From an uncultured Eubacterium sp. (GTDB lineage Bacteria > Bacillota > Clostridia > Oscillospirales > Acutalibacteraceae): a DNA stretch of 26,003 bases. Below are positions 1 to 7,012 of the stretch, piece after piece; position 1 is the stretch's first letter, and each line of letters opens with the position of its first letter. The translations under genes were made by a program, and so were the position numbers. The DNA is taken from assembly GCA_902462495.1 (NCBI GenBank), contig CABQCC010000008.1, positions 1 to 26,003 of the forward strand, read 5' to 3'. The notes beneath the pieces were generated by a model that was given only the letters and a program-made list of their open reading frames with translations, was not told the origin of the DNA and searched no databases.

Positions 1-29
1 ATGCAATCGGCACAGGGGCCTGATGCATT

Positions 30-602
30 TTGGGCACATATCTCGGTGCGTCATTCGGTATGATTGCACTCAACATTTCGGGACTTCCAAACGAATTGTG
101 GCAGGAATTCGCCGTTATCGGTATGGCAGGATTTTTCTCGGCTACCATCAAAAGTCCGATTACGGGTATCGTTTTGGTATTTGAATTGACAGGAAATATG
201 AACAACCTACTTCCTCTCGTAACCGTTGCGCTCATCAGCTTTGCGGTATCCGACCTTATGGGAAGTGAACCGATTTACGAAGCGTTGCTTGCAAGACTTT
301 CGACTACTCCGGAAGAAATCAAAGAAAAAGACATTGCCAAAAGAGAAAAAATCATCAAATCCTTTGTTATTCCGACAGGAAGCGACCTTGCAAACAAAAA
401 AATCAAGGACATTGATTGGGGCAGACACGCTCTCATCATCACGGTTGAGCGTGGCGATGACAGCATAACGCCAAACGGTGATGTTGTGCTCAATGCCGGA
501 GATGAAATAGTATTTTTGGTTTCGCAGAGGCGACTTGCAAAAACAAGCGAACACCTTGAAAAACTGTTTGAGGACCAATACAAACCGTCAACAACTGCAT
601 AA
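30..602 (+). CDS. ClC-family chloride channel/antiporter, C-terminal part with RCK-C (TrkA-C) domain, 5' incomplete
   Basis: The visible 190 residues hold the last membrane part of a ClC-type chloride channel or Cl-/H+ exchanger. The stretch GTYLGASFG matches the helix after the family's GxPGGIFxP motif, and KSPITGIVLVFELTGN is the conserved late-helix ClC motif. It is followed by a cytoplasmic RCK-C/TrkA-C-like regulatory domain at about residues 110-180 (VIPTGSDLANKKIKDIDWG, then AGDEIVFLV). The true start lies before the window. The first in-frame codon usable as a start is the TTG at 30, but it is internal to the family and an unlikely real start. Upstream in the same frame, codons 3-20 read AIGTGA, which also looks like ClC, but a TGA at 21-23 interrupts it and the PGGIFxP residues are missing. 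The gene may therefore be broken, or the window edge may hold an assembly error. It sits 17 bp before the beta-glucosidase gene, so the two are probably co-transcribed. Confidence 0.8.
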   Translation: MGTYLGASFGMIALNISGLPNELWQEFAVIGMAGFFSATIKSPITGIVLVFELTGNMNNLLPLVTVALISFAVSDLMGSEPIYEALLARLSTTPEEIKEKDIAKREKIIKSFVIPTGSDLANKKIKDIDWGRHALIITVERGDDSITPNGDVVLNAGDEIVFLVSQRRLAKTSEHLEKLFEDQYKPSTTA

Positions 603-619
603 TCCAAAGGAGAAATGCT

Positions 620-3040
620 ATGACCTTTAAAGAAAAATTCAACGACAAAATCGGAAAAATCGTGACCAAATTCACCTCTGTTTCGCAAGACGAAAACGGC
701 GATGTTGAGGTTGAAAAAACAATAACAGACGGTATGCCGGAGCTTGCCCGTCAAGCGGCGGCAGAGGGTGCGGTTTTGTTGAAAAATGACAATGTTTTGC
801 CGTTAAAAAAGGGCACAACCGTGTCGCTTTTCGGCAGAACATACAAAGATTATTTCTTTGTTGGCTACGGAAGCGGCGGAGATGTAATCAGACCGTACAA
901 CATTGACCTTGCACAGGGAATTGAGAACTGCGACAAGCTGAATCTCAACTACACCCTGCACAACATTTATATGGAATGGCGAGAGAAAAACCCTGTGTCG
1001 CACGGATATTGGGCACATTGGCCACTACGATACGAAGAAATGCCGTTGACTGACGAAATTGTTGCGTCTGCAAAGGCAGAAAGCGACACAGCGATTGTCA
1101 CAATCGGGCGTTCATCGGGTGAGGACAGAGATTGCGACTTTGCAAACGGCAGTTATTTTCTTGATGACGAGGAAATCGAGATGCTCGACCTTGTCACCGC
1201 CCATTTTGAAAAGATTATCGTCATCCTCAATGTCGGCAACATCATTGATATGAGTTGGGTTAAGCATTACGGCAAAAAAATCGGCGCTGTTATGTATGCT
1301 TGGCAGGGCGGAATGGAAAGCGGAAACGCTGTTGCTGACTTGCTTTGCGGAAATGTCAACCCTTGTGGCAGACTGACCGACACCATTGCAAAAAACTACT
1401 ATGATTATCCGTCATCGGCACAGTTTGGCAACAAAAAAACCAACGAATACACCGAGGATATTTTTGTAGGTTACAGATATTTTGAAAGTTTTGCAAAGGA
1501 AAAAGTGCTTTATCCTTTCGGCTTCGGTTTGAGCTACACGGATTTTGACATCAAGTGCGACAAGGCAGAAGCTGTTGACAACGGCTTTGAATTTGAGTTC
1601 ACCGTTATAAACACGGGCAAGGTTGCAGGCAAGGAAGTTGTGCAACTTTATCTCAACAAGCCTTGCGGAAAACTCGGCAACCCTAAAAGAGAACTTGTCG
1701 GCTTTGCAAAAACCGAACTCATAGAGCCGAACGGCAGTCAAAAAGTGACTGTGAGCGTGGATTTGTATCAGCTCACATCGTATGACGACTGCGGTTCGAC
1801 AAACAACGCAAGTTCATATGTAACCCAAAAAGGCGAATATGATTTTTATGTCGGCAAAAATGTGCGTGACACCGAAAAAGTGTTTACATATTATCAGGAA
1901 AACACCGAATTTCGGGAACAGCTAAAGCAGGTTTGTGCACCAAAAACCGATTTTCTTGTGTGGAGAGCAGAGGAAAAGCAAGGCAATTACTTCCTCGGCA
2001 CAAAAATGGTTGCAAAGGAAAAATACGACCTTGCAACAAGAATTCTCAACAATCTCCCTGCCGACATTGAACAAACGGGCGACAAGGGAATCAAACTCCA
2101 AGATGTAAAGGACGGCAAGGCAACTCTTGACGAATTTGTGGCACAGCTCAACAATGTTGAACTTGAAGCAATCACAAGAGGTGACTACAAAATCAATTCT
2201 CCGCTTGGAGCAAACGGCAATGTCGGGGTTTACGGCGGTGTGCTTGAAAGCTTGCGTGAAAAGGGTATAAAGCCTATTTGCACAACAGACGGACCATCGG
2301 GAATTCGACTTGTTTCGTGCTGTTCGTTGCTTCCAATCGGCACACTTCTTGCGTGCACATTCAACACCGAGCTTGTTGAAAAAATGTACACAATCCTTGC
2401 CGGAGAAATGAAAGAAAAGGGCAGTGATGTTCTGCTTGCTCCGGGTATGAATATCCACAGAAATCCGCTTTGCGGTCGAAACTTTGAGTATTTCTCGGAA
2501 GACCCGTATTTGAGCGGAAAAATGGGAAGTGCCTGCGTAAAAGGTATTCAATCCCTCGGCGGTTCGGCGTGTCCAAAGCATTTTGCCTGCAACAATCAGG
2601 AGCTTGCACGCACCACAAACAATTCGCAAGTCAGCGAAAGAGCACTGCGTGAAATCTACCTCAAGCCTTTTGAAATCTGCATAAAAGAGGCAAAGCCTAA
2701 AAACATAATGACCTCTTACAACAAGATTAACGGCGTGTGGAGTCACTACAATTACGACACCTGCGTGACCGTTTTGCGCAAAGAATGGGGCTACGAGGGC
2801 AACGTTATGACCGACTGGTGGATGCATCCGTCAAAGAGCATTGAATTTCCGAAAATGCGTGACCAGGCATACCGAATCAGAAGCGGTGTAAATCTGCTTA
2901 TGCCGGGCGGTGACAGAGTTACAAACGGCAAACCCGACGGCACATTGTTTGCAACACTCGGCAAACCGTTCGGTATCACCGTCGGCGAGGTTCAGCAAAG
3001 TGCAAAATGGATACTCAAATCCGTTATGGAAATTGAATAA
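620..3040 (+). CDS. Glycoside hydrolase family 3 beta-glucosidase, swapped domain order, cytoplasmic
   Basis: This 806-residue enzyme probably releases glucose from beta-glucosides such as cellodextrins. The domains run in the reverse of the usual GH3 order. First comes the alpha/beta sandwich domain (about 45-290, starting EGAVLLKNDNVLPL and including AWQGGMESGNAVADLLCG). Next is a fibronectin III-like domain (about 310-430, beginning after YPFGFGLSYTDF). Last is the TIM-barrel domain (about 510-800) with TDGPSGIRL, LAPGMNIHRNPLCGRNFEYF and PKHFACNNQE. Asp732 in NVMTDWW is the expected catalytic nucleophile. This order is known from Ruminococcus albus and Butyrivibrio beta-glucosidases. There is no signal peptide, so it should act inside the cell on imported sugars. 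The ATG has a good AAGGAG site at 606-611. The exact substrate (glucoside, xyloside or other) cannot be read from the sequence. Confidence 0.93.
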   Translation: MTFKEKFNDKIGKIVTKFTSVSQDENGDVEVEKTITDGMPELARQAAAEGAVLLKNDNVLPLKKGTTVSLFGRTYKDYFFVGYGSGGDVIRPYNIDLAQGIENCDKLNLNYTLHNIYMEWREKNPVSHGYWAHWPLRYEEMPLTDEIVASAKAESDTAIVTIGRSSGEDRDCDFANGSYFLDDEEIEMLDLVTAHFEKIIVILNVGNIIDMSWVKHYGKKIGAVMYAWQGGMESGNAVADLLCGNVNPCGRLTDTIAKNYYDYPSSAQFGNKKTNEYTEDIFVGYRYFESFAKEKVLYPFGFGLSYTDFDIKCDKAEAVDNGFEFEFTVINTGKVAGKEVVQLYLNKPCGKLGNPKRELVGFAKTELIEPNGSQKVTVSVDLYQLTSYDDCGSTNNASSYVTQKGEYDFYVGKNVRDTEKVFTYYQENTEFREQLKQVCAPKTDFLVWRAEEKQGNYFLGTKMVAKEKYDLATRILNNLPADIEQTGDKGIKLQDVKDGKATLDEFVAQLNNVELEAITRGDYKINSPLGANGNVGVYGGVLESLREKGIKPICTTDGPSGIRLVSCCSLLPIGTLLACTFNTELVEKMYTILAGEMKEKGSDVLLAPGMNIHRNPLCGRNFEYFSEDPYLSGKMGSACVKGIQSLGGSACPKHFACNNQELARTTNNSQVSERALREIYLKPFEICIKEAKPKNIMTSYNKINGVWSHYNYDTCVTVLRKEWGYEGNVMTDWWMHPSKSIEFPKMRDQAYRIRSGVNLLMPGGDRVTNGKPDGTLFATLGKPFGITVGEVQQSAKWILKSVMEIE

Positions 3041-3071
3041 CAGCGTAGAGAAAACTGTGTCGCTACAAAAA

Positions 3072-3117
3072 GTGTAGGGGCGAACTCAAAAAGCGTAGGG
3101 GCGAACTGCGTTCGCCT
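3072..3117. repeat. Dispersed palindromic repeat, family 1 (one full and one partial unit)
   Basis: A full 24-nt unit at 3094-3117 contains GTAGGGGCGAAC and ends in GTTCGCCT. Its centre is itself a palindrome (GGCGAAC...GTTCGCC). A truncated copy, GTAGGGGCGAACT, lies just before it at about 3074-3086. The same unit returns at 19121-19180 and 20774-20874. It lies 31 bp after the beta-glucosidase stop codon. No coding content is seen. Confidence 0.8.
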
Positions 3118-3128
3118 CAAAAAATACG

Positions 3129-3186
3129 GCTCCCCTTTTAATGTTATAAAGGGGAGCTGTCGCACTTTATGTGCGACTGAGGGGTT
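3129..3186. repeat. Dispersed structured repeat, family 2, forward unit
   Basis: The unit has two hairpins and a tail. The first hairpin pairs GCTCCCCTTT (3129-3138) with AAAGGGGAGC (3148-3157). The second pairs GTCGCAC (3159-3165) with GTGCGAC (3171-3177). The tail is GAGGGGTT (3179-3186). Related units occur at 3211-3262, 6280-6314, 6949-7004 and 9640-9688. It may also act as a transcription end structure for the beta-glucosidase gene, though it lacks a clean U-tract. Confidence 0.75.
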
Positions 3187-3210
3187 AAAAGGGTTAAGCA
3201 AATTAAGGTA

Positions 3211-3262
3211 AAACCCCTCTGCTTCGTTACACTCAGCACCTCCCCTTGCTTCAAGGGGAGGC
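3211..3262. repeat. Dispersed structured repeat, family 2, inverted unit
   Basis: This unit runs opposite to the one at 3129-3186. AACCCCTC (3212-3219) comes first, then a diverged middle, then a strong hairpin CTCCCCTTG (3240-3248) / CAAGGGGAG (3252-3260). Together the two units form a large inverted structure whose ends and middles can pair. The piece AAGGGGAGCC near 3270-3279 looks like a further fragment of the family. Confidence 0.7.
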
Positions 3263-3302
3263 AAACAACAAGGGGAGCCTTAAACTGAACTACAAAAAAG
3301 GG

Positions 3303-3336
3303 TTGATATTTGTTTATCAATGTATTATACTATAAT
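3303..3336 (+). promoter_or_regulatory. Sigma-A-type promoter for fructose-bisphosphate aldolase
   Basis: TTGATA at 3303-3308 is followed after 17 nt by TATACT at 3326-3331. A perfect TATAAT overlaps it at 3331-3336, with a longer spacer. The gene's start codon lies about 50 nt downstream, after an AGGAGAG ribosome site at 3371-3377. The promoter separates the aldolase from the upstream glucosidase unit. Confidence 0.75.
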
Positions 3337-3384
3337 CGAATGAGTAGGAATACTCAAAATTTAACAATATAGGAGAGTAAAATT

Positions 3385-4248
3385 ATGTTAGTTTCCGCTA
3401 CTGAAATGCTTAAAAAAGCAAAAGAAGGCCACTATGCAGTTGGTCAGTTCAATATCAACAATCTTGAATGGACAAAGTCTATTCTTCTCACTGCACAAGA
3501 ACTCAACAGCCCTGTAATCTTGGGTGTATCAGAGGGTGCAGGCAAATATATGACAGGCTTTAAGACCGTTGCGGCTATGGTTAAGGCTATGGACGAAGAA
3601 CTCGGAATCACAGTTCCTGTTGCACTTCATCTTGACCACGGCTCATACGAAGGCTGCTACAAGTGCATCAAGGCAGGATTCACATCAATTATGTTTGACG
3701 GTTCACACTATCCAATCGAGGAAAATGTTGCAAAGACAACAGAGCTTGTAAATGTTGCTCACGCTCTCGGTCTTTCAATCGAAGCTGAAGTTGGTTCAAT
3801 CGGCGGTGAAGAAGACGGCGTTATCGGTGCAGGCGAATGTGCTGACCCTAACGAATGCAAGATGATTGCAGACCTCGGCGTTGATATGCTTGCTGCAGGT
3901 ATCGGCAACATCCACGGTAAGTACCCTGCAAACTGGGCAGGTCTTTCATTTGAAACTCTTGATGCTGTTCAGCAAAAGACAGGCGCTATGCCACTCGTTC
4001 TTCACGGCGGTACAGGTATTCCTGACGATATGATTAAGAAGGCTATCGACCTCGGCGTTTCAAAGATTAACGTTAACACAGAGTGTCAGCTCGTATTCCA
4101 GGAAGCAACTCGTGCTTACATCGAAGCAGGCAAGGATCAGGAAGGCAAGGGCTTCGACCCTCGTAAACTCCTCGCTCCGGGTGCACAGGCAATCTGCGAC
4201 AAGGTTAAGGAAAAGATGGAACTCTTCGGTTCTGTTAACAAGGCATAA
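3385..4248 (+). CDS. fba: Class II fructose-1,6-bisphosphate aldolase
   Basis: This zinc enzyme splits fructose-1,6-bisphosphate into dihydroxyacetone phosphate and glyceraldehyde-3-phosphate in glycolysis, and runs in reverse in gluconeogenesis. The 287 residues match the length of the Bacillus FbaA group. Asp84 and His85 in HLDHGS are the expected catalytic acid and a zinc ligand. His177 in GNIHGKYP and His207 in LHGGTGIPDD are the other expected zinc ligands. KINVNTECQ is the phosphate-binding region. FDGSH and EAEVGSIGGEEDG are also family motifs. It has its own promoter and a strong terminator, so it is a single-gene unit. Frequent CTC, GTT and AAG codons and the consensus ribosome site fit a highly expressed gene. 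A tagatose-bisphosphate aldolase role is possible by homology but less likely. Confidence 0.95.
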   Translation: MLVSATEMLKKAKEGHYAVGQFNINNLEWTKSILLTAQELNSPVILGVSEGAGKYMTGFKTVAAMVKAMDEELGITVPVALHLDHGSYEGCYKCIKAGFTSIMFDGSHYPIEENVAKTTELVNVAHALGLSIEAEVGSIGGEEDGVIGAGECADPNECKMIADLGVDMLAAGIGNIHGKYPANWAGLSFETLDAVQQKTGAMPLVLHGGTGIPDDMIKKAIDLGVSKINVNTECQLVFQEATRAYIEAGKDQEGKGFDPRKLLAPGAQAICDKVKEKMELFGSVNKA

Positions 4249-4262
4249 GTTTAAAGTGCAAA

Positions 4263-4292
4263 GCCTCCTCGTTTTTGAGGAGGCCTTTTTTT
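4263..4292 (+). terminator. Intrinsic terminator of the aldolase gene
   Basis: An 8-bp GC-rich stem, GCCTCCTC (4263-4270) / GAGGAGGC (4277-4284), with a 6-nt loop is followed by C and seven T residues. It begins 14 bp after the aldolase stop. The T-tract runs into the stop codon (4291-4293) of the convergent small gene, so the two 3' ends share this element. Confidence 0.9.
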
Positions 4293-4473
4293 ACATAAAC
4301 GATGCAACGGTGTCAACAATATCCGACATTTTGTTCATCGTTTTTTTCATAAATTTTTTGGTTGATGACGAAGCTGAATTTGAGCAACAACCGCCTGCAA
4401 CTGCCATCACCGAGCAAATCGCAAGTGTTGCACCGACGCACTTCATCATTATTCTTGATGTTCTGACATTCAT
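4291..4473 (-). CDS. Small membrane or exported peptide, 60 residues, unknown function
   Basis: I do not recognise the family. The start at 4473 is chosen because GGAGG lies 7 nt upstream of it; an in-frame ATG 15 codons earlier lacks such a site. The peptide has a basic N-terminus (MNVRTSRIMMK), a hydrophobic segment at about residues 10-27 (CVGATLAICSVMAVAGG), a Cys-Cys pair, a short serine-rich linker and a basic amphipathic tail (KKFMKKTMNKMSDIVDTV). It could be a single-pass membrane peptide or be cleaved by a signal peptidase. The GGC is a poor lipobox because the -3 residue is Ala. It is the last gene on this strand after the folate operon, about 90 nt past folK. A small leader hairpin (TTGCCGATATGGCAA) lies upstream at about 4505-4519. 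Confidence 0.6.
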   Translation of the reverse strand: MNVRTSRIMMKCVGATLAICSVMAVAGGCCSNSASSSTKKFMKKTMNKMSDIVDTVASFM

Positions 4474-4563
4474 AAAAATACCTCCGTTTTCATTACAGCG
4501 TTTTTGCCATATCGGCAATAATAGTTTGTGCTTTTGGCTGTAATAATAACAGAGGTAATTTTT

Positions 4564-5052
4564 TTATTTTATATCGATTTTGTCTGCAATTCTGACGAAC
4601 TGACCGTCAATTTCTTCCGCCGATTTGAGGAATTTATTTCCAAAAAATTCGCCGTTCGGAAACAACTCCAAAAGCGGCTCAAGAACAAATCTGCGTTTTG
4701 AATATCGAGGGTGCGGACAAACAAGATTTTCGGTGTTTATCTGCTTATCCTCCGCAAAAATGAGGTCAATATCCAAAACTCTCGGACCGTCTTTAATCAC
4801 TCTTATTCTGCCGAAACCTGCTTCAATGCCGAGGCACACGCCGAGCATTTCGTGAGGGTCAAACTCGCTTTCAACAAGAACAACCGCATTGTAAAAATCT
4901 TCCTGCTCATCATAGCCGACAGGCTCTGTTTCGTAAATTGAGGAGCAAGCGATAACCGAAGTTTTTGGTACAAGATTTATCGCTTCAACCGCATTGTCGA
5001 TGTTCTCTTTGCGATTGCCGATATTTGTGCCGAGTGCAAGAACATAAGTCAT
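4564..5052 (-). CDS. folK: 2-amino-4-hydroxy-6-hydroxymethyldihydropteridine pyrophosphokinase (HPPK)
   Basis: The enzyme moves pyrophosphate from ATP to 6-hydroxymethyl-dihydropterin, making the substrate for FolP in tetrahydrofolate synthesis. The protein begins MTYVLALGTNIGNR, the usual HPPK opening, and carries GPRVLDIDLIF, whose two Asp residues bind magnesium, followed by CPHPRYSKRRFVLEPLLEL. At 162 residues it has normal family length. The start at 5052 is preferred because AGGTGG lies about 7 nt upstream and the family begins here. An ATG at 5070, overlapping the folB stop as TAATG, would add six residues and is the alternative. It is the last gene of folE-folP-folB-folK, likely translated by coupling with folB. 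Confidence 0.93.
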   Translation of the reverse strand: MTYVLALGTNIGNRKENIDNAVEAINLVPKTSVIACSSIYETEPVGYDEQEDFYNAVVLVESEFDPHEMLGVCLGIEAGFGRIRVIKDGPRVLDIDLIFAEDKQINTENLVCPHPRYSKRRFVLEPLLELFPNGEFFGNKFLKSAEEIDGQFVRIADKIDIK

Positions 5053-5069
5053 AATTTTCCACCTTTGCA

Positions 5070-5429
5070 TTACCTTTCTCTTGTGATTGAAACCGCAACA
5101 TAATCAAAATCGGCGCTGATTGGTGCTTCCGGCTTTTTAAGAGTCACCTCAACCTTGAAAATGTCTTCAAATTCATCAAGCACCGCATCTGCGATAACCT
5201 GACTCACTCTTTCGATTAAATCATATTTTTCTGCGGTGAACACACGGCGAATTGTTTTGACAACCTTTGCATAGCTCACCGTGTCGTCAAGGCTGTCCAT
5301 TTGGCAAGCCTTGTTGATGTTTACATAATAATCCAAATCTATAACAAAATTTTGACCGTTTTCTTTTTCCTCCGGATTCACTCCGTGATAGGCAAAAAGT
5401 TTTAAGCCTTTGATTGAAATCTTATCCAT
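5070..5429 (-). CDS. folB: Dihydroneopterin aldolase
   Basis: FolB converts 7,8-dihydroneopterin to 6-hydroxymethyl-dihydropterin and glycolaldehyde. The 119-residue length is typical. MDKISIKGLKLFAYHGVNPEEKENGQ holds, within its first 26 residues, the conserved AYHGV turn and the Glu that begins the active-site segment. DDTVSYAKV, YDLIERV and LKKPEAPI are the other family motifs, the last containing the catalytic Lys. It starts 2 nt after the folP stop and ends in an overlap with the possible upstream start of folK, so the operon is very tight. Confidence 0.94.
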   Translation of the reverse strand: MDKISIKGLKLFAYHGVNPEEKENGQNFVIDLDYYVNINKACQMDSLDDTVSYAKVVKTIRRVFTAEKYDLIERVSQVIADAVLDEFEDIFKVEVTLKKPEAPISADFDYVAVSITRER

Positions 5430-5431
5430 AA

Positions 5432-6241
5432 TTATCCCTTGCTTTGCATTTTTTTGATAGCGTATGCCATATCTATGCCCTGTTTTTCGGCTTTTACATT
5501 GTGCAGACGAATTATATCAACTCCGCCCAAAATTGCCGCCGTATCGGCTGCTATGTTGCCGTAATCACGGTTTTTAGCCACGCTCTCGCCGCCGTATTCG
5601 CCTATAACACGCTTTCTGCTTGTTCCAAGTAACAGAGGGTAGCCGTCAAGCTTATAGTCGCTTACACGGGAAATGAGAGCCAAATCCTGCAATCTGTCCT
5701 TGCCAAATCCGATTCCCATATCAAAGCAAATCTGTGCCCTGTCAATTCCGAGTGCCTCGCACTGCTGTGCAGAATAAACGAAAAATTTGTTAACCTCGTC
5801 AACTCCGCCTGCTCCGTTGTGCATAATTATCCAGCCTGCTTGGTTATTTTTCACAACATTTGCCATCTCTTTGGTGACAACACCGCTGACATCATTGATG
5901 ATGTTTGCACCCCATTCAAGAGTGTTGAGCGCAACAACAGGAAAATAGGTGTCAATACTTATCGGCACATCCGTCTGTGCTCTGACCTTTGAAATAATCG
6001 GCTCAAGTCTGTCCAATTCTTCAAGAGGTGAAATCTCGGTATAGCCGGGTCTGGTGCTCTGTGCACCAAAATCCAAAATGTCGGCACCGTCCTCAACCAA
6101 TTTGAGGGCACATTCAATCGCCGATTCTGGCGAAAAATGGTCGCCGCCGTCCGAAAAACTGTCGGGTGTGACATTCACAATGCCCATAACAAGCGGTCGG
6201 TCACCGTATTCAATATTTTTGTCTGTACATTTCCAAATCAT
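5432..6241 (-). CDS. folP: Dihydropteroate synthase
   Basis: FolP joins hydroxymethyl-dihydropterin pyrophosphate with p-aminobenzoate to make dihydropteroate; it is the sulfonamide target. Motifs in order: MGIVNVTPDSFSDGG, DILDFGAQSTRPGY, ISIDTY, IINDVSG, and LLLGTSRKRVIGE near the C-terminus with the substrate-binding Ser-Arg-Lys-Arg. I start at 6241 (MIWKCTDKN, 269 residues), which has AGAAAGG 8 nt upstream and matches family length. The open frame reaches 21 codons further to 6304, but that part is read through a family 2 repeat fragment and a hairpin, so it is probably not coding. It is the second gene of the folate operon. Confidence 0.94.
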   Translation of the reverse strand: MIWKCTDKNIEYGDRPLVMGIVNVTPDSFSDGGDHFSPESAIECALKLVEDGADILDFGAQSTRPGYTEISPLEELDRLEPIISKVRAQTDVPISIDTYFPVVALNTLEWGANIINDVSGVVTKEMANVVKNNQAGWIIMHNGAGGVDEVNKFFVYSAQQCEALGIDRAQICFDMGIGFGKDRLQDLALISRVSDYKLDGYPLLLGTSRKRVIGEYGGESVAKNRDYGNIAADTAAILGGVDIIRLHNVKAEKQGIDMAYAIKKMQSKG

Positions 6242-6279
6242 AACTTTGCCTTTCTGCCGAAATAATTTCATATACAAAA

Positions 6280-6314
6280 TGCGACAGCTCCCCCCAAAAA
6301 ACAAGGAGAGCTGT
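6280..6314 (-). repeat. Truncated family 2 repeat between folE and folP
   Basis: Read on the minus strand, ACAGCTC (6314-6308) and GAGCTGT (6290-6284) pair around a T-rich loop. The following bases GAGCTGTCGCA match the family 2 unit at 3129-3186. The second hairpin and tail are lost. It starts 9 nt after the folE stop and ends about 40 nt before the folP start, so it is a possible partial terminator or mRNA processing point inside the operon. Confidence 0.6.
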
Positions 6315-6322
6315 ATTTGATT

Positions 6323-6892
6323 TTATCTTTGAAGCAAGGACAAAACCTCTGCTCTTGTGCGTGCGTCTTTTTTCATAATTCCACGAAGTGCGGATGTCAT
6401 TGTTGACGAACCCGAAGCCTTTGCACCTCTGATGTTCATACAGGTGTGCTCCGCTTCAACGATAACCGCAACTCCCTTTGGCGAAAGATTTTCTTCCAAA
6501 AAATCGGCAATGTCTGAGGTCAATCTCTCCTGAACCTGCGGTCTTTTTGCAAAATTGTCAACTATTCTCGCAAATTTTGAAAGCCCGATAATCTTATTAT
6601 CCGACGGAATATACGCAATATGTGCCTTGCCGACAAACGGAAGCAAATGATGCTCGCACATTGACGAAAACGGAATGTCACGCACAATAACCATCTCGTC
6701 ATTTGACCTTTCATCAAACAATTTGAGGTGTTGTTTTGCGTCGCTGTCAAGTCCGGCAAACATCTCCTCATACATATTTGCCACTCTTTTCGGTGTTTCG
6801 ATAAGTCCCGGACGGTTTACATCCTCGCCTACCGCTTCAAGAATGTCACGAACGGCATTCATAATTTTTTGCTTGTTTTCTTCTGTAATCAT
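6323..6892 (-). CDS. folE: GTP cyclohydrolase I
   Basis: FolE converts GTP to 7,8-dihydroneopterin triphosphate, the first step of folate synthesis. The 189-residue protein is of normal length. Cys79 and His82 in SSMCEHHLLPF and Cys151 in EHTCMNIRG are the three expected zinc ligands, so this is the zinc-dependent IA type rather than FolE2. KRPQVQERLT (116-125) is the conserved GTP-site segment. GLSKFARIV is also typical. The ATG has AGAGGA 7 nt upstream. It is the first gene of folE-folP-folB-folK. No folC, pab genes or nudix phosphatase are in view, so the remaining steps are encoded elsewhere. I could not define its promoter with confidence; the region 6893-6948 is AT-rich. Confidence 0.95.
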   Translation of the reverse strand: MITEENKQKIMNAVRDILEAVGEDVNRPGLIETPKRVANMYEEMFAGLDSDAKQHLKLFDERSNDEMVIVRDIPFSSMCEHHLLPFVGKAHIAYIPSDNKIIGLSKFARIVDNFAKRPQVQERLTSDIADFLEENLSPKGVAVIVEAEHTCMNIRGAKASGSSTMTSALRGIMKKDARTRAEVLSLLQR

Positions 6893-6948
6893 AATAATTC
6901 CTCTTATGGTTTATGCTTTTTCTTGTTGCAAGGTTAAAATATTTAATT

Positions 6949-7004
6949 AAACCCCACCGTCAACACTTTGTGTTGCCACCTCCCCTTAATTTATAAGGGG
7001 AGGC
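6949..7004. repeat. Dispersed structured repeat, family 2
   Basis: On the plus strand: AACCCC (6950-6955), a small perfect hairpin CAACAC/GTGTTG (6961-6975), then CCTCCCCTT (6979-6987) paired with AAGGGGAGG (6995-7003). It lies 8 nt after the stop codon of the minus-strand LCP-like gene and before folE. On that strand it reads in the same direction as the unit at 3129-3186 does after the glucosidase gene. Confidence 0.75.
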
Positions 7005-7012
7005 TTAATAGG

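Noticed and set aside
21..23. Reading TGA as an amino acid (recoded stop) in the ClC gene
   Set aside because: TGA ends recF, yidD and the VanZ-like gene normally, and the residues around the TGA in ClC are also missing, so a deletion or edge error is more likely.
1922..2827. Open frame of 301 codons on the minus strand
   Set aside because: It lies wholly inside the beta-glucosidase gene on the other strand, has Cys/Phe/Lys-rich content with no motif, and no ribosome site. It is a shadow of the real gene.
3072..3262. CRISPR array
   Set aside because: The repeats are palindromic, of two different kinds, unevenly spaced and have no uniform spacers or cas genes nearby.
6239..6304. Upstream extension of folP by 21 residues
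   Set aside because: The extra codons run through a repeat hairpin, match nothing in the family, and the inner ATG has a better ribosome site.
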